Under the pieces are notes generated by a model, which was not told the DNA's origin, ran no database searches, and worked only from the letters and a program-made list of their open reading frames with translations. Positions 46,486-56,559 of a DNA stretch of 64,000 nt are shown here, piece by piece. A program made the translations under genes and the position numbers. Every line of letters begins with the position of its first letter. Positions within the stretch are counted from its first letter, which is position 1. Location of the stretch: NCBI GenBank assembly GCA_949987705.1, contig OX465281.1:164686393-164750392 (forward strand), written 5' to 3'. This DNA is from Thereva unica (Eukaryota > Arthropoda > Insecta > Diptera > Therevidae).

Positions 46486-46645
46486 TTTTTGTAACATTCG
46501 GGGACTGAATACGAACTTCCTGGCCGTTACGTGCGAATTACTGCTCCATACCCCTGCTATTTTCTAACTGAGTGAAACCCAAGTGTTACCAGATCTTGAT
46601 TTAGATCGATTTCAGGTGACAGGGTATAACTTAGTGCACAACTTT
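46486..46645 (+). pseudogene. Second, shorter copy of the endonuclease start
   Basis: Reads NIRGLNTNFLAVTCELL, then a near-repeat of 46068-46170 (LLHTPAIF, stop, LSETQ to YNLVHNF). It supplies the first residues missing from the copy at 46068. It runs straight into the RT-proximal region at about 46645, so most of the endonuclease is deleted here. The two copies together look like a local duplication combined with deletion, or two LINE fragments joined. Confidence 0.7.
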
Positions 46646-46649
46646 TGGT

Positions 46650-48350
46650 ATGCGCTTGTTCATCCCTCACTCTACCAAATCTGTGAAGCCTAGGCCGAAC
46701 AAATGGTTCAATGGGGAATGTATGAACGCAATCAAAGCTAAAGAAGCCGCCTATAGAGCATACAGACGTTCGCCTAATGAGCCACTTCGTCGTGAGTACA
46801 TCAAACTGAGAAACTCCTGTAACTCCATCATCAGGAAAGTCAAATCATCATTTGATGATAGATTGAGAAGTAAGATTCTTAACTCCACTACAGGCAGCAA
46901 AAACTTCTGGTCCTTGGTACCCGCCATCAAGAAGAATTTTACTTCCTCCTCAACACCTCCTTTTATTCACAACAAGGAAGTAATAACAGAAAGCAAACCC
47001 AAGGCCGAACTATTAGCTTCTCTGTTCGCCGCAAATTCTTCTCTACCCGATGCTGCTATGTCACCCCCCACTCTCGAGAATACCACCCACTCAATGGACG
47101 GAGTTCACTTCAGGACTCGCGAGGTAATTAGGTGTCTCAAAGAACTCGACGCCAATAAATCTACTCGTCCTGACAAAATCCCCCCTATGGTACTTAAAAA
47201 ATGTGCCTCACCTTTGGCTAAACCTCTGCGCAAACTTTTTGCCCTGCCTTACTTCTCCGGAGTTTATCCCGACTCTTGGAAACTAGCTCATGTTCAGCCA
47301 ATCCCAAAAAAAGGTGAAGCCAGCGACCCCTTAAACTACCGCCCAATAACAATTACTTCTGTTCTCTCCAAAATCATGGAGACAATAATCAATAAAAGGC
47401 TGATGAAATATCTAGAATCCAACCAAATTATACACGACAGGCAATACGGCTTCAGATCTAAACGGTCTACTGGCGATTTGCTTGTGTGTTTAACCGAGCG
47501 TATCAACCAAAGCATTCACAGCTTTGGTGAGTCTAGCCTAGTTGCTCTAGATATATCAAAGGCTTTTGACAGAGTATGTCACCCAGCTCTGTTGAATAAA
47601 CTCCAAGCTATTGGTATACACTTCTAAGGAACTGGATTAAGAGCTTTCTTTCAGGCCGTTCAATCAAGGTAGTATTGGATGGCGTCGAATCCAACCCACA
47701 TGTCATTTCGGCCGGAGTTCCCCAGGGGTCAATTCTCTCACCCGCACTTTTTCTAATCTTCATTAATGATCTGCTCTCAATCCCCTCCAACCCACTTCAC
47801 TGCTTCGCTGATGACGGTACTCTGAATTTCTCTTACTCCTTCGACAATATAAGACAAGCACGTGCCAGACCTTGTCTTTACCACCGTCAACTGGTCGACT
47901 TCGATCAACCGGGATATCAAATCATTTCTTCATTGGGGCGAAATGAACCGCGTCGAATTCAATGCCACAAAAACGAAGTACTGTCTGATCTCCAACAAAA
48001 ATTGTACCGACCTTCCTCCTATTTCAGTGGATAAAGAGAATCTAACGGCTGACTCAACTCTCAACATCCTAGGGGTAACTTTAACGGAGCATCTGCGATG
48101 GAATGATCACATATTTCAAATCGCAAAACAAGCCTCCCAATGCCTTGGATTTCTCAAGAGTTGCAAGTTCCTCCTCCAGCCAGCCGCATGGGGTACAATA
48201 TACAAATCCTACATTCGGCCGCGCCTCGAATACAACTCGCATATCTGGGCAGGCGCCCCAAAAACCACCTTGGCTTGTCTCGATAAGGTGCAAAATCGTG
48301 CCCTCAAACTCATTGGTGATGGCCCCTTTCGCGCCTCCTTAGACACCTAA
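46650..48350 (+). pseudogene. Jockey-like LINE reverse transcriptase, frameshifted
   Basis: Segments in three frames: 46650-47627 (linker, LNYRPITITSVLSKIMETI, LDISKAFDRVCHPALL with motif A Asp), about 47629-47860 (SAGVPQGSILSPALFLIF motif B, and CFADDGTL, the catalytic ADD) and 47862-48350 (thumb region, HLRWNDHI, YIRPRLEYNSHIWAGAPK). Frameshifts lie near 47625 and 47860, and a stop at 48348. This domain copies the element RNA at the nicked target. It is the longest copy of the LINE family whose 3' ends also occur at 791 and 51838. Confidence 0.85.
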
Positions 48351-48790
48351 GGCCACCGTAGGAATGTAGCAGCCCTCTCCATACTTTATCGCTATTACCA
48401 TGGCGACTGTTCCACTGAAATTCAGGACCTCCTGCCTGCACGGCAATACTTTTCCCGCAACACAAGACTAGCCCGCTCGGCTCACCCCCATACCCTACAG
48501 CCCCCTCGTTCACGCACAATACGGTTTAAAAGTTCGTTTATGAATAGAACAACTCGACTGTGGAATAATCTCCCGCAGTCAGTATTTCCGAACTCGTACA
48601 ACACCTTAGAGTTCAAACGTGAGGTTCATCGTCATTTTCTTCTACACCCTCCAGAATCCCCTCTAACCTTTCCTATTCTCCTCTATTCTTCAAACCAAGC
48701 TTACTACTAGACATTGAACTGAATGTCATGACGGACTGGTAGTATAAAGGGCTACACCTAAGCTTGGTTTTTTCATATAAAACAAAACAA
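48351..48790 (+). pseudogene. Jockey-like LINE ORF2 C-terminus and 3' tail, copy 2
   Basis: Continues the reading from GHRRNVAALSILYRYYHGDC through RTTRLWNNLPQSVFPNSYNT to a stop near 48710. It then has the family tail (GGTAGTATAAAGGGCTACAC) and an A-rich end at about 48778-48798. In intact relatives the ORF continues across the stop at 48348. Confidence 0.8.
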
Positions 48791-48799
48791 AAAAAAATC

Positions 48800-49674
48800 T
48801 TCAAAAATTAGAAGAACAGCAGTGATGGTAACAGGAAAAATACAAAAGTTAGAGGAATTGTGGAAACAAGCCCAGGAAACAGAAAGGGCAATACAAAATC
48901 ATACAGGCTTGGTACCGAAGTGCGGGAGCAGCATTTCCAGACAGACTTAACTCCCTTACCTTACAGACAGATCACGCAAACAACCCATATTACATACCAC
49001 AACCAAAAATGGCCAGCAGATACCAAAGCACTAGCAACTGACAGAAATAACAGAAAATAAAAACATCAACGACACCAATGACATACCCTTACCAACAAAG
49101 TTCGCGCCATACACAAAATAAACGAGAATAACTTAACAACCGCTAGTCGAGCATGGCTAGAACATCAAATACAAACCCTGGATAAATATTGATTACACAG
49201 AACTAATCATATTGCTAAAGGAGCAGCTTAACGAACGCTTAAACACCGCTTCTGCTCAAAGTCATCGACTTCCAAACAGTCATCTTCAGAATACTTTCAC
49301 TCCGCCGACGCAAAATTTTACTACTCAATCTCCATCCACACACCATCCTTCTCTCTCTCGGAAGCAAAATCGGTAATCCCTATTTTTAGTGGTGATTCTA
49401 AAGATATCCACAAATTCCTCACCTGTTGTGATAATATATACACAACAGCAATCACACCGGAAAATAAAAAATCTTTATTTTCGTAATAAGCAGATTATCA
49501 AATGAAGCATATGAAGTATACAAGTACAACAGAATCGGAAACTGGCCAGATTTGAAGGATCTTCTAACAAAAATATTTGAATGCAAAGTGGAAAGATCTA
49601 CCCTGCACGCAAAACTCGCAAGCACCCAGCATAAATTAGCTGAAGACGAAAAAAACTACCTCTAACGGGTCAAC
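48800..49674 (+). pseudogene. Errantivirus-type gag, N-terminal part, broken
   Basis: Just after the LINE tail a frame reads KIQKLEELWKQAQETERAIQ (about 48835-48895). After several frame changes, KDIHKFLTCCDNIYTTA and DLKDLLTKIFECKVERS (about 49400-49600) read as the capsid-region gag of Ty3/gypsy errantivirus-like elements. Stops include one near 49484 and one at about 49663. No LTR or primer-binding site was found upstream, so the 5' end was probably lost when the LINE or Helitron landed here. Confidence 0.6.
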
Positions 49675-50508
49675 GTGACGTTGTCACAACTAAATGACGC
49701 CACATTCAAGTATACAAGCGATCCAAGACTCGTGGAATCCCTTTTACAGGACAACGATAAACAAGCAGTTAGAGCAGTCGAAGATGGCCTGCTAAAAGAG
49801 CGACTCCAAACCATGGCGGTCATCCACCCCGAGAAAACCTTCACATCAATCAGAGATCATATTCTAGAACACGCTGAGCGGATGAAAAACAAAGCTGTAA
49901 CTAGACAAAACTCATCACCAAATAAACAAAACAACTCTTACCCGCGTTGCTTCAAGTGTAACCGAACAGGGCATTTAGCTAACAATTGCTGGAGGTCAGA
50001 CCCCTCTACCTCCACGCAAAAATCAAATAGCTCAAACTTTCAAAAAATAAATAATTCTAATAATTATAATAATTCCTCATCTACACAACCTCTTATATGT
50101 AGATATTGTCACATAACAGGACACTCTATTGCAGAGTGCAGAAAAAGCGCTAGAAACAACGCTCGAAATGGTAACACAAGTAGCAATAGGAATCTAAACC
50201 AAAGTCCAAAGGAATCTAAACCAACTTCATTTAACATCGCATTCCCACTTCGCAACCGAGAAAGGAATAATTTCCAATTTTCTAGCAATATCAACACAAT
50301 AACACACACACTCGAACCAAGAGCCGAAAATGACGAAATTCAATCATCAGGCGATTTGGGAAACGACAGCCAGCGAGGAGCAGGAAGAGCCATCTCCCCG
50401 CCATTCAAAACACAGGCCCAAATACACGTCAAATCTCATATCAAAAAGCGATCCTTAAAGTACATATATTCTTCGTATTCCAGTAATTATCAACAAAAAA
50501 TCAGTTAG
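49675..50508 (+). pseudogene. Errantivirus-type gag C-terminal part with two zinc knuckles
   Basis: An open 277-codon segment of gag. It begins after a stop, so its apparent start is not the true one. Two CCHC knuckles are seen at residues 92-105 (CFKCNRTGHLANNC) and 142-155 (CRYCHITGHSIAEC), separated by an Asn/Ser-rich linker. These would bind element RNA during packaging. The tail runs into the protease region in an overlapping frame, as in gypsy-type elements. Confidence 0.8.
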
Positions 50509-51411
50509 TGCAGTTTTACCCGTCGATATTTGCACAAAAAGCTTCACTACCTTTCTTGTCGACTCAGGTTCAGAAATAAGCGTAATGAAAATTTGTCCTA
50601 TTAAAACAGGTGCTATGTATCACAAGAATATAATCTGCAATCTGGACACCTTTATACACAATCTTCAAATACAGCAGAGACAATATTTGCTAACATATCT
50701 ATAAAATCAGGGAATACTCTCTTTATAATAGAACACCCATTCTAAATAGTGGCCAGCGACACTAACTTGAAACAAGACGGTATACTAGGTCATGATTTCC
50801 TAACAAGACACAAGGCAAACATAGACTATGAAAATAATGTCTCAGTAGAGCAATTTCGCTCGATCTACCCTAAAGCATATCTAAGGAACAAAAATCAAGG
50901 CTCTAGGGAATCTGTTATATTAAATTCTTTCAAAATAACGAGAGAACGGCAATCATTAACAAACGTCAACGACCCGACAATATCTTCAAAACTAGACTAT
51001 GAAAACACATCTTTTCAAATTCCTCACAAAGGGGAATCTAATCACAATTCCCACATAAGGGATCCAAAACTCATGAGCCCTCTAATTCCGAAAGAATCGG
51101 AATCGCGAACTGTCACTAGTCCGAGACCACAAAGTGAAACCAAATAACGAAGGATTCAAACACAGTAACAATTCCGGCTAGATCGGAATCAACAATTGAA
51201 ATTCCCATAAATTCCACTCAAGAATTCCTTTGTCTACAAACAGAAATCATTCCTGGAGTTAAGTTAGGTAACGCAATGATAAAACCAGTCAACGGTGTCG
51301 CTCAAGTTCCCATACTCAGCACATCCGAATTAGATGTAGTTTTTAACCCTTGCGAAATCAAACCTAAACTCGATCATTTATACAACTACCTTATTGTCTC
51401 GCCTAATGGTG
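50486..51411 (+). pseudogene. Pol protease and linker region
   Basis: The aspartic protease active-site motif FLVDSGSEIS lies near 50552-50581. Its C-terminal ILGHDFLTRHKANIDYEN follows after frame breaks (from 50785), inside an open segment of 132 codons (50749-51147). A further pol linker (GVAQVPILSTSELDVVF) is open from 51276 until it is cut by the MITE at 51408. Stops near 50702 and 51145 and several frame changes make it non-functional. In life the protease would cut the gag-pol polyprotein. Confidence 0.7.
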
Positions 51412-51720
51412 CGTCCACACTACGCGGTCTTAGGTCATACGCGCTTTTGCCTCTTTTTTTCATATAGAGTTTAATGGCTTTTTTGTGATATTTTTAATGG
51501 CAAAGGCAGCACGACCAAACGGCACGGACAAAAGGCTGTGCTTAAAAAGGTACATTTTACGTCTACACAATACGGGCTTTTCAGAAACGCGTACGGCCTT
51601 TCATATGAAAATTGATTTGCTTTCTCAATTTGCTCACGATTTAAAGCTCATGCGCGCTTTTGGCTGAGGCCGTATAGCGAAAAGCGCGTGGGATTCAAGT
51701 CCGCATAGTGTGGACGGCCC
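51408..51720. mobile_element. MITE with GGCCGTCCACACTA-type ends
   Basis: Left end GGTGCGTCCACACTACGCGG, right end the inverse of GGGCCGTCCACACTATGCGG, with only a few mismatches in 20. It interrupts the pol linker between LIVSPN and NNEKDPIKG. No ORF of its own. A clean target duplication could not be picked out by eye. The ends resemble widespread insect hAT-like MITEs. Confidence 0.7.
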
Positions 51721-51837
51721 ATAACAATGAGAAAGATCCAATCAAAGGAAGAATAAAAAAACTTCAAGATCTTATTTTGCTCGATCCCTGCCACACAGAG
51801 GAAGCACAGAGTATTCGCGAAATCTGTAAGGAATTCA
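51721..51837 (+). pseudogene. Pol segment between two insertions
   Basis: Short stretch reading DPIKGRIKKLQDLILLDPCH and SIREICKEF, the region just before the RT domain of Ty3/gypsy pol. It is cut by the LINE fragment at about 51838 and resumes as DLFHLEGDFL at 52316. Confidence 0.7.
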
Positions 51838-52316
51838 AGGCTTGCTCCACCATCGACCCCCTATGCCACCGTAAGAATGTAGCAGCACTGACAAAATTTT
51901 ATCGCTACTATCATAGTGACTGTTCCTTCGAGTTAAACGCTCTTTTGCCTCCACGGTAATCTTATACCCGCAACACCAGATTAGCCCACTCGTCCCATTC
52001 CCTGCACCTGCAACTACCCTTTTCACGCACTCAACAAGATATGAATTCGTTTGTAAATAGAACAACTCGACTGTGGAATAATCTCTCGCAGTCGGTATTT
52101 CCGAGCTCCTACAACATCCAAGAGTTCAAACGCAGGGTTCATCACCACCTTCTTCAATACCCTTCCGTACCTTCATAATCCCTAACCTATTCCCCCCACC
52201 CCTCCCCCGTACTAAGCTTACTGCTAGACATTGCACCATGACGTGACAAATGACATGACGGACTAGTAGTACAAAGGGTGACTCCTGAGCTTAGCACTAC
52301 CACATAAAAAAAAAAG
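51838..52316 (+). pseudogene. Jockey-like LINE ORF2 C-terminus and 3' tail, copy 3 (inserted in pol)
   Basis: 5'-truncated LINE insertion. Reads RKNVAALTKFYRYYHSDCS, a stop at 51957, RTTRLWNNLSQSVFPSSYN, a stop near 52177, then the tail TAGTACAAAGGGTGACTCCT and a poly-A of about 10. Pol resumes immediately after the A-run. The tail is closest to copy 1 (791-1236). Confidence 0.8.
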
Positions 52317-53640
52317 ATCTTTTTCACCTAGAAGGAGATTTTCTAACATATACAGATGCAGCAACTCATATGATTCCGACGTTGGACGGCAAACCACCTG
52401 CTCAGAGAGCCGAAATCAACCGGCAAATAGAGCAAATGATAACTTCCGAAATAATACGTCCTTCAAAAAGCCCGTGGAATTCAGTAAGGGTGAATGGTTC
52501 CAAAGAAACCAGAAGAACAAGGAAATAAAAAGTGAAGAGTTGTAGTGGACTTCCGCCGAATTAACGACATGACGACCGGCGATGCATACCCACTGCCTAA
52601 TATTACTGACATATTAGACCAGTTGGGGAAATCTAAATATTTTACAACTCTCGACTTGGCAAGCGGATTTCATCAAATACTCAAGAACACGAACGGTAGG
52701 GAAAAAACTGCTTTTAGCGCACCCTATGGCCACTACGAGTATAATCGTATGCCATTCGGCCTAAAAGCTGCTCCAGCAACGTTCCAGGGTGCCATGAATA
52801 ATGCAATATCAGGCTTACAAGGAATATATTGCTTTGTGTACATGGACGATATTGTCGTGCACGGATACAATCTTAAAGACCACAACAACCTTCTCATGGC
52901 ACTCTTTACTCGCCTCCGCTCACACAACCTAAAGTTGCAGCCTGAAAAATGTCACTTCATGCGCAAAGAAATTTCTTATTTAGGCCATATAATTACAGAA
53001 AAAGGTGTCAAACCAGACCCAAACAAAATTAAAGCTCTGAAATCTTATCCACGCCCCCAAGAAACAAAAGCATTCTTAGGACTCGTCGGATATTACAGAA
53101 GATTTATCCAAAAAATTTCAAAAATCGCAAAATCGCTAACAAATCTTCTGAAAAAAGATGTGACGTTTAATTTTGACGCAATATGCGATAATGCATTCTG
53201 CGAATTAAGAGACAAATTGACAGAATCGCCAATACTTGCCTACCCAGATTTTAATCAGGAATTTTGTGTCACATCAGATGCAAGTGACCTGGCAATCGGC
53301 GCTGTCTTATCATAAAATGAACATCCCATTTGTTACGCCAGCCGTGTTTTAAACAGCGCAGAAACACGGTGCTCAATTATTGAGAAAGAACTACTTGCGA
53401 TAATATACGCGGTAGAACAATTCCGTCCTTACGTCTATGGTTGGTCATTCACTATTGTAACAGACCATAAGCCATTAGTATGGTTCATGAGCCTCAAAGA
53501 TCATTCCTCCCGCCTAATGCCTTGGAGAATCCGCCTTGAAGAATACGATTATAAAACTATTTACAAGGCAGGAAAGCTCAACACCAACGCCGATGCATTA
53601 AGTAGAGCAATAGAAGAAAGCGAAACTTGTACCAATAATA
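52316..53640 (+). pseudogene. Ty3/gypsy reverse transcriptase and RNase H
   Basis: After AATHMIPTLDGKPPAQRAEI and a frame break near 52480-52545, a 256-codon segment carries VDFRRIND, LDLASGFHQI (catalytic Asp), MPFGLKAAPATFQ and YMDDIVV (catalytic Asp pair). Then comes the connection domain and the RNase H start (TSDASDLAIGAVLS). A stop at 53313 breaks RNase H, and the frame continues from the next codons to NTNADALSR at about 53600. The polymerase core is well kept, so this element is not very old. It belongs to the gypsy/17.6-like (errantivirus) group. Confidence 0.85.
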
Positions 53641-54240
53641 AAGGAGCATGCATAAACGTACTAACAAGAAATCAAGCAAAAAATCTATTAGATATATCTA
53701 GACTTAATACACAAAATTATTCCCATCCTGCTACAGATAAGCTTCAACCTTCAGCTTCACCCAGTAATGATTCCATTACAAATCTCATACAAGAAAAAAG
53801 ATCTCTCATGTTAACAAAAAACATAAATCATAAATTCTTTCTTCTGCCCATGACAAACACGGAAGTCGAAACAATCTTAAAATGCAGATTGAACCTCAAA
53901 GACGATAAGGAATATGTAAACAAAATAAAACTCTTCCATCATAATACCACTACCTTTTATATCTCAAAACTAGATCTACCGCTCCAGACGAGCAAAGATG
54001 AAGAAAACTCAAGATCTGTCTTATCAGAAATTATTATCGAACAAGCAAAATCTAACTCTATAAACCATATCTACATCTCAATCCAAATTCCCGATGTAAA
54101 AACATGTTCAGTAATAAAAGAAATCCTTCAAAGCATGCTAGAAGATGAAAATATAAAAGTCACCCTATACAATGATCCAATACTATTTCATCACAAGACG
54201 ATATAAAACAACTTCTAATAGATTTTCACATTTTGCCAAC
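53641..54240 (+). pseudogene. Pol region between RNase H and integrase
   Basis: Open to 54206. Asn/Lys-rich sequence of the kind found between RNase H and integrase in 17.6-like elements. No catalytic motif. It ends at the start of an integrase zinc-binding region (ILPTGGQQG near 54225-54250). Confidence 0.6.
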
Positions 54241-54630
54241 CGGAGGTCAGCAAGGTACCTCACGCTAAAGATAAAAAAAATTAAAAACCACCGCCTATCA
54301 TCCACAAACAAACGGGCCCTTGAAAGGCCCACCGCACTTCAGCAGAGTACCTTCGATCTTATACTCTCAAAGATGCTCAAGACTGGGATACTTGGATACC
54401 GTACGCAATGTTCGTGTACAGTACCTCACTCAAGTACCGGCTATTCTCCACATGAGCTACTTTACGGATTTCCTGCAGGCATTCCCACAAATTTAAAATC
54501 ATCCCCTTCCATCTGTTATAATTACGAAAATTATGCGAATGAGCTACAAGCTCGTCTCCAGCATAGTTTCCAAATAGCCAAGGAAACTGCAATGATCAAC
54601 AAGGAGCAATCAAAAACTTATTATGATAAA
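54241..54630 (+). pseudogene. Integrase remnant, catalytic core deleted
   Basis: Immediately after ILPTGGQQG the sequence jumps, within about 30 bases, to a TTAYHPQTNG-like segment near 54280 and then SSTGYSPHELLYGFPAG. The HHCC zinc domain and the part of the core with the first two catalytic Asp residues are missing (roughly 200 residues). The reading is interrupted at 54630 by the hAT element and resumes at 56232. Confidence 0.75.
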
Positions 54631-56223
54631 CAGGGGCGGATGGGCAACATCTTAGCGGCCGGGGAAATAATATTTGTCTGCCCTTTTTTTAATTTCCGGA
54701 TATGGCTAAAGTATACATTTACAGGGTGTTACGACGTTTTTCACTCAGAATTTTTAAATTTTTTAAATAATCATTAAAGCGCCAGAAAAATACACCTCGA
54801 TCTAGCAATACGCAGCCGTGGCTGATTAAATGAAAATAAGTGATTTGATAGGAGGAGCTAAATGAAGCTTTTGTCAAGATTTTTAGCATTTTTAAGAGCT
54901 TTGTTCTCCAGCATGCGCCAAATGTCACGGAGTTTGAAAACATCTATACCACAAAATAAACAAAACATAAAAGTTTGAGAGTTATTTATTTGCAGTCGGA
55001 AGGAGTTATATAAAAACTCCATTTTTTGCTGCTTAGTTATATAGGCAAATAATCTTGTAAATACAGAAAAAATGTGCAAAAATCCTTCAAAAATTTGTTA
55101 AGAAAATGAAAAGTTCATTCCGATTCTTTATTTTCAGTAAGTAAATGTTTATGAAGATAGGTTGGTAGATCACTGAGACCAACGGTGGGCAACCCTCCCC
55201 CCCGGCCTGCCGACAGTTTCTCTCCGGCCCGCAAAAGTTTTTATCCAGCCCGCGAGAACTTTTGAAGAAATTATAACTAAATTTTAATTGTTTTATGTAA
55301 ATTGTCTAGTTTAAATTGAGAATTAAACGCACATAACAGCACGTATGTACATATGTTCATAATTTAGTACTAATTTTGAACTGGCATCCATTGCGTCTTT
55401 CTGAATCTCAGGATTTCGAAGTGCCACTTGACATTTTCTTCACTCATTTCTCCTGAAATTGGCAAAAAAAATTGGTTCTCTTTTGGAATCTTAAAAGTCC
55501 TTGCCATTTCCACTATCGTCGGTCTTCCCCCTTCGTGCCCTCGTTTTGCTCACGCGAGTATGTCGCTCTAAACCTCTTCGTAGTGAATTTAATTCTCAAG
55601 CTGACTTCCACGGCGCGTGATATTAGAAACAGACGCGTACGGAGCACCATGTGACGAGTGCCTTTTGTAGAAGCGTTGGTATATCTGTAGCGGGGCGTAG
55701 GGCTGGGCGATCGTCCGTATGAAAACAGACGAGCATGAACAATAGAGTGAACGAGCGAGCTTATTTTTAATTTCTTCCTTAATTTCTTAATTCTAAATAA
55801 TACCAGTAAGGCCGCAGCTGCAACGATACGTTTCCTTTCACTTGGCCATTTTGTCATGACTTCGAATCTCAAGACGCACACAGGCCGGATACACACTGTT
55901 GTAAAAAGCCTGGGCGGTGCGTGGCTATCCAAACTATACAGTTTTTATAACGTTTTTGAGTTTAGGACCCAGTGATGGATAGTGTAATTTACCACATTAA
56001 AGATCTGTCACTTCAAATGCAGATTAAAAAATTACAGGTCATAACAAGATGCCAATTAACTATTACGGCCCGCGGAAAAAACGTAAAGTTTATTTTTGCG
56101 CATGTTATAAAAGGATTGCCCACCCTTGACTTAGACGTACTTTCAGCCACCGGCCCTGCGGGCCTCTGAACAGCCGGCCCAACGGGAAATTTCCCGGTTC
56201 GTCGTATGGCCCATCCGCCCCTG
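54631..56223. mobile_element. hAT-type element with 8-bp target duplication
   Basis: Termini CAGGGGCGGATGGGC and its exact 15-bp inverse. ATGATAAA is duplicated at 54623-54630 and 56224-56231. An 8-bp duplication and a CAGGGG-type end are hAT hallmarks. Without the nested element (55180-56128 plus its duplication) about 640 bp remain with no transposase, so this is a non-autonomous element. It sits in the integrase C-terminal coding region, which reads on after the second repeat. Confidence 0.85.
55180..56128. mobile_element. Second hAT-type element nested in the first
   Basis: Ends CAACGGTGGGCAACCCT and, inverted, CAAGGGTGGGCAATCCTT. Flanks ACTGAGAC (55172-55179) and ACTTAGAC (56129-56136) form an 8-bp target duplication with one change. 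CGGCCCGC motifs near both ends are typical of Charlie-like hAT relics. The interior contains a 139-codon minus-strand ORF (55513-55932). Its segment ERKRIVAAAALLVLFRIKKL faintly recalls PIF/Harbinger N-termini, but no catalytic motif is present. Confidence 0.8.
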
Positions 56224-56440
56224 ATGATAAAACGGCCAAGGAAAAATTATTCAGCCCAGGCGATAAAGTGTTGTTAAAAAACAGAAATAAAGAAAATAAA
56301 TTCGCACCATTATGGTCAGGCCCTTACGAAATCATCTCAATTAACCTCTCCAGAAAACTCCACTTTAAAAATTGGAAATAAAAATAAAAGAATTCACAAC
56401 AACGATATAAAACTATTTAAAACCTAGTGATGGATGAATG
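56224..56440 (+). pseudogene. Integrase C-terminal tail and end of pol
   Basis: After the second ATGATAAA the pol frame continues with FSPGDKVLLKNRNKENKFAP and LWSGPYEI, the C-terminal chromatin/DNA-binding segment of gypsy integrases. It ends in stops near 56380-56430, followed by an A-run at about 56444-56463. Confidence 0.75.
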
Positions 56441-56559
56441 GATAAAAAAAAAAAAAAAAAAAAACTAAGAAGAAAAACATTAAAAAATTGTATTAGATTT
56501 GTAACAAATATAGGCTATTTTTGTTTTTGCTTTCGATCTGATTCTATTTTTTATTCACA

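Noticed and set aside
55513..55932. 139-residue minus-strand ORF inside the nested hAT element
   Set aside because: There is only a faint resemblance to PIF/Harbinger N-termini and no catalytic motif. Too weak to list as its own gene.
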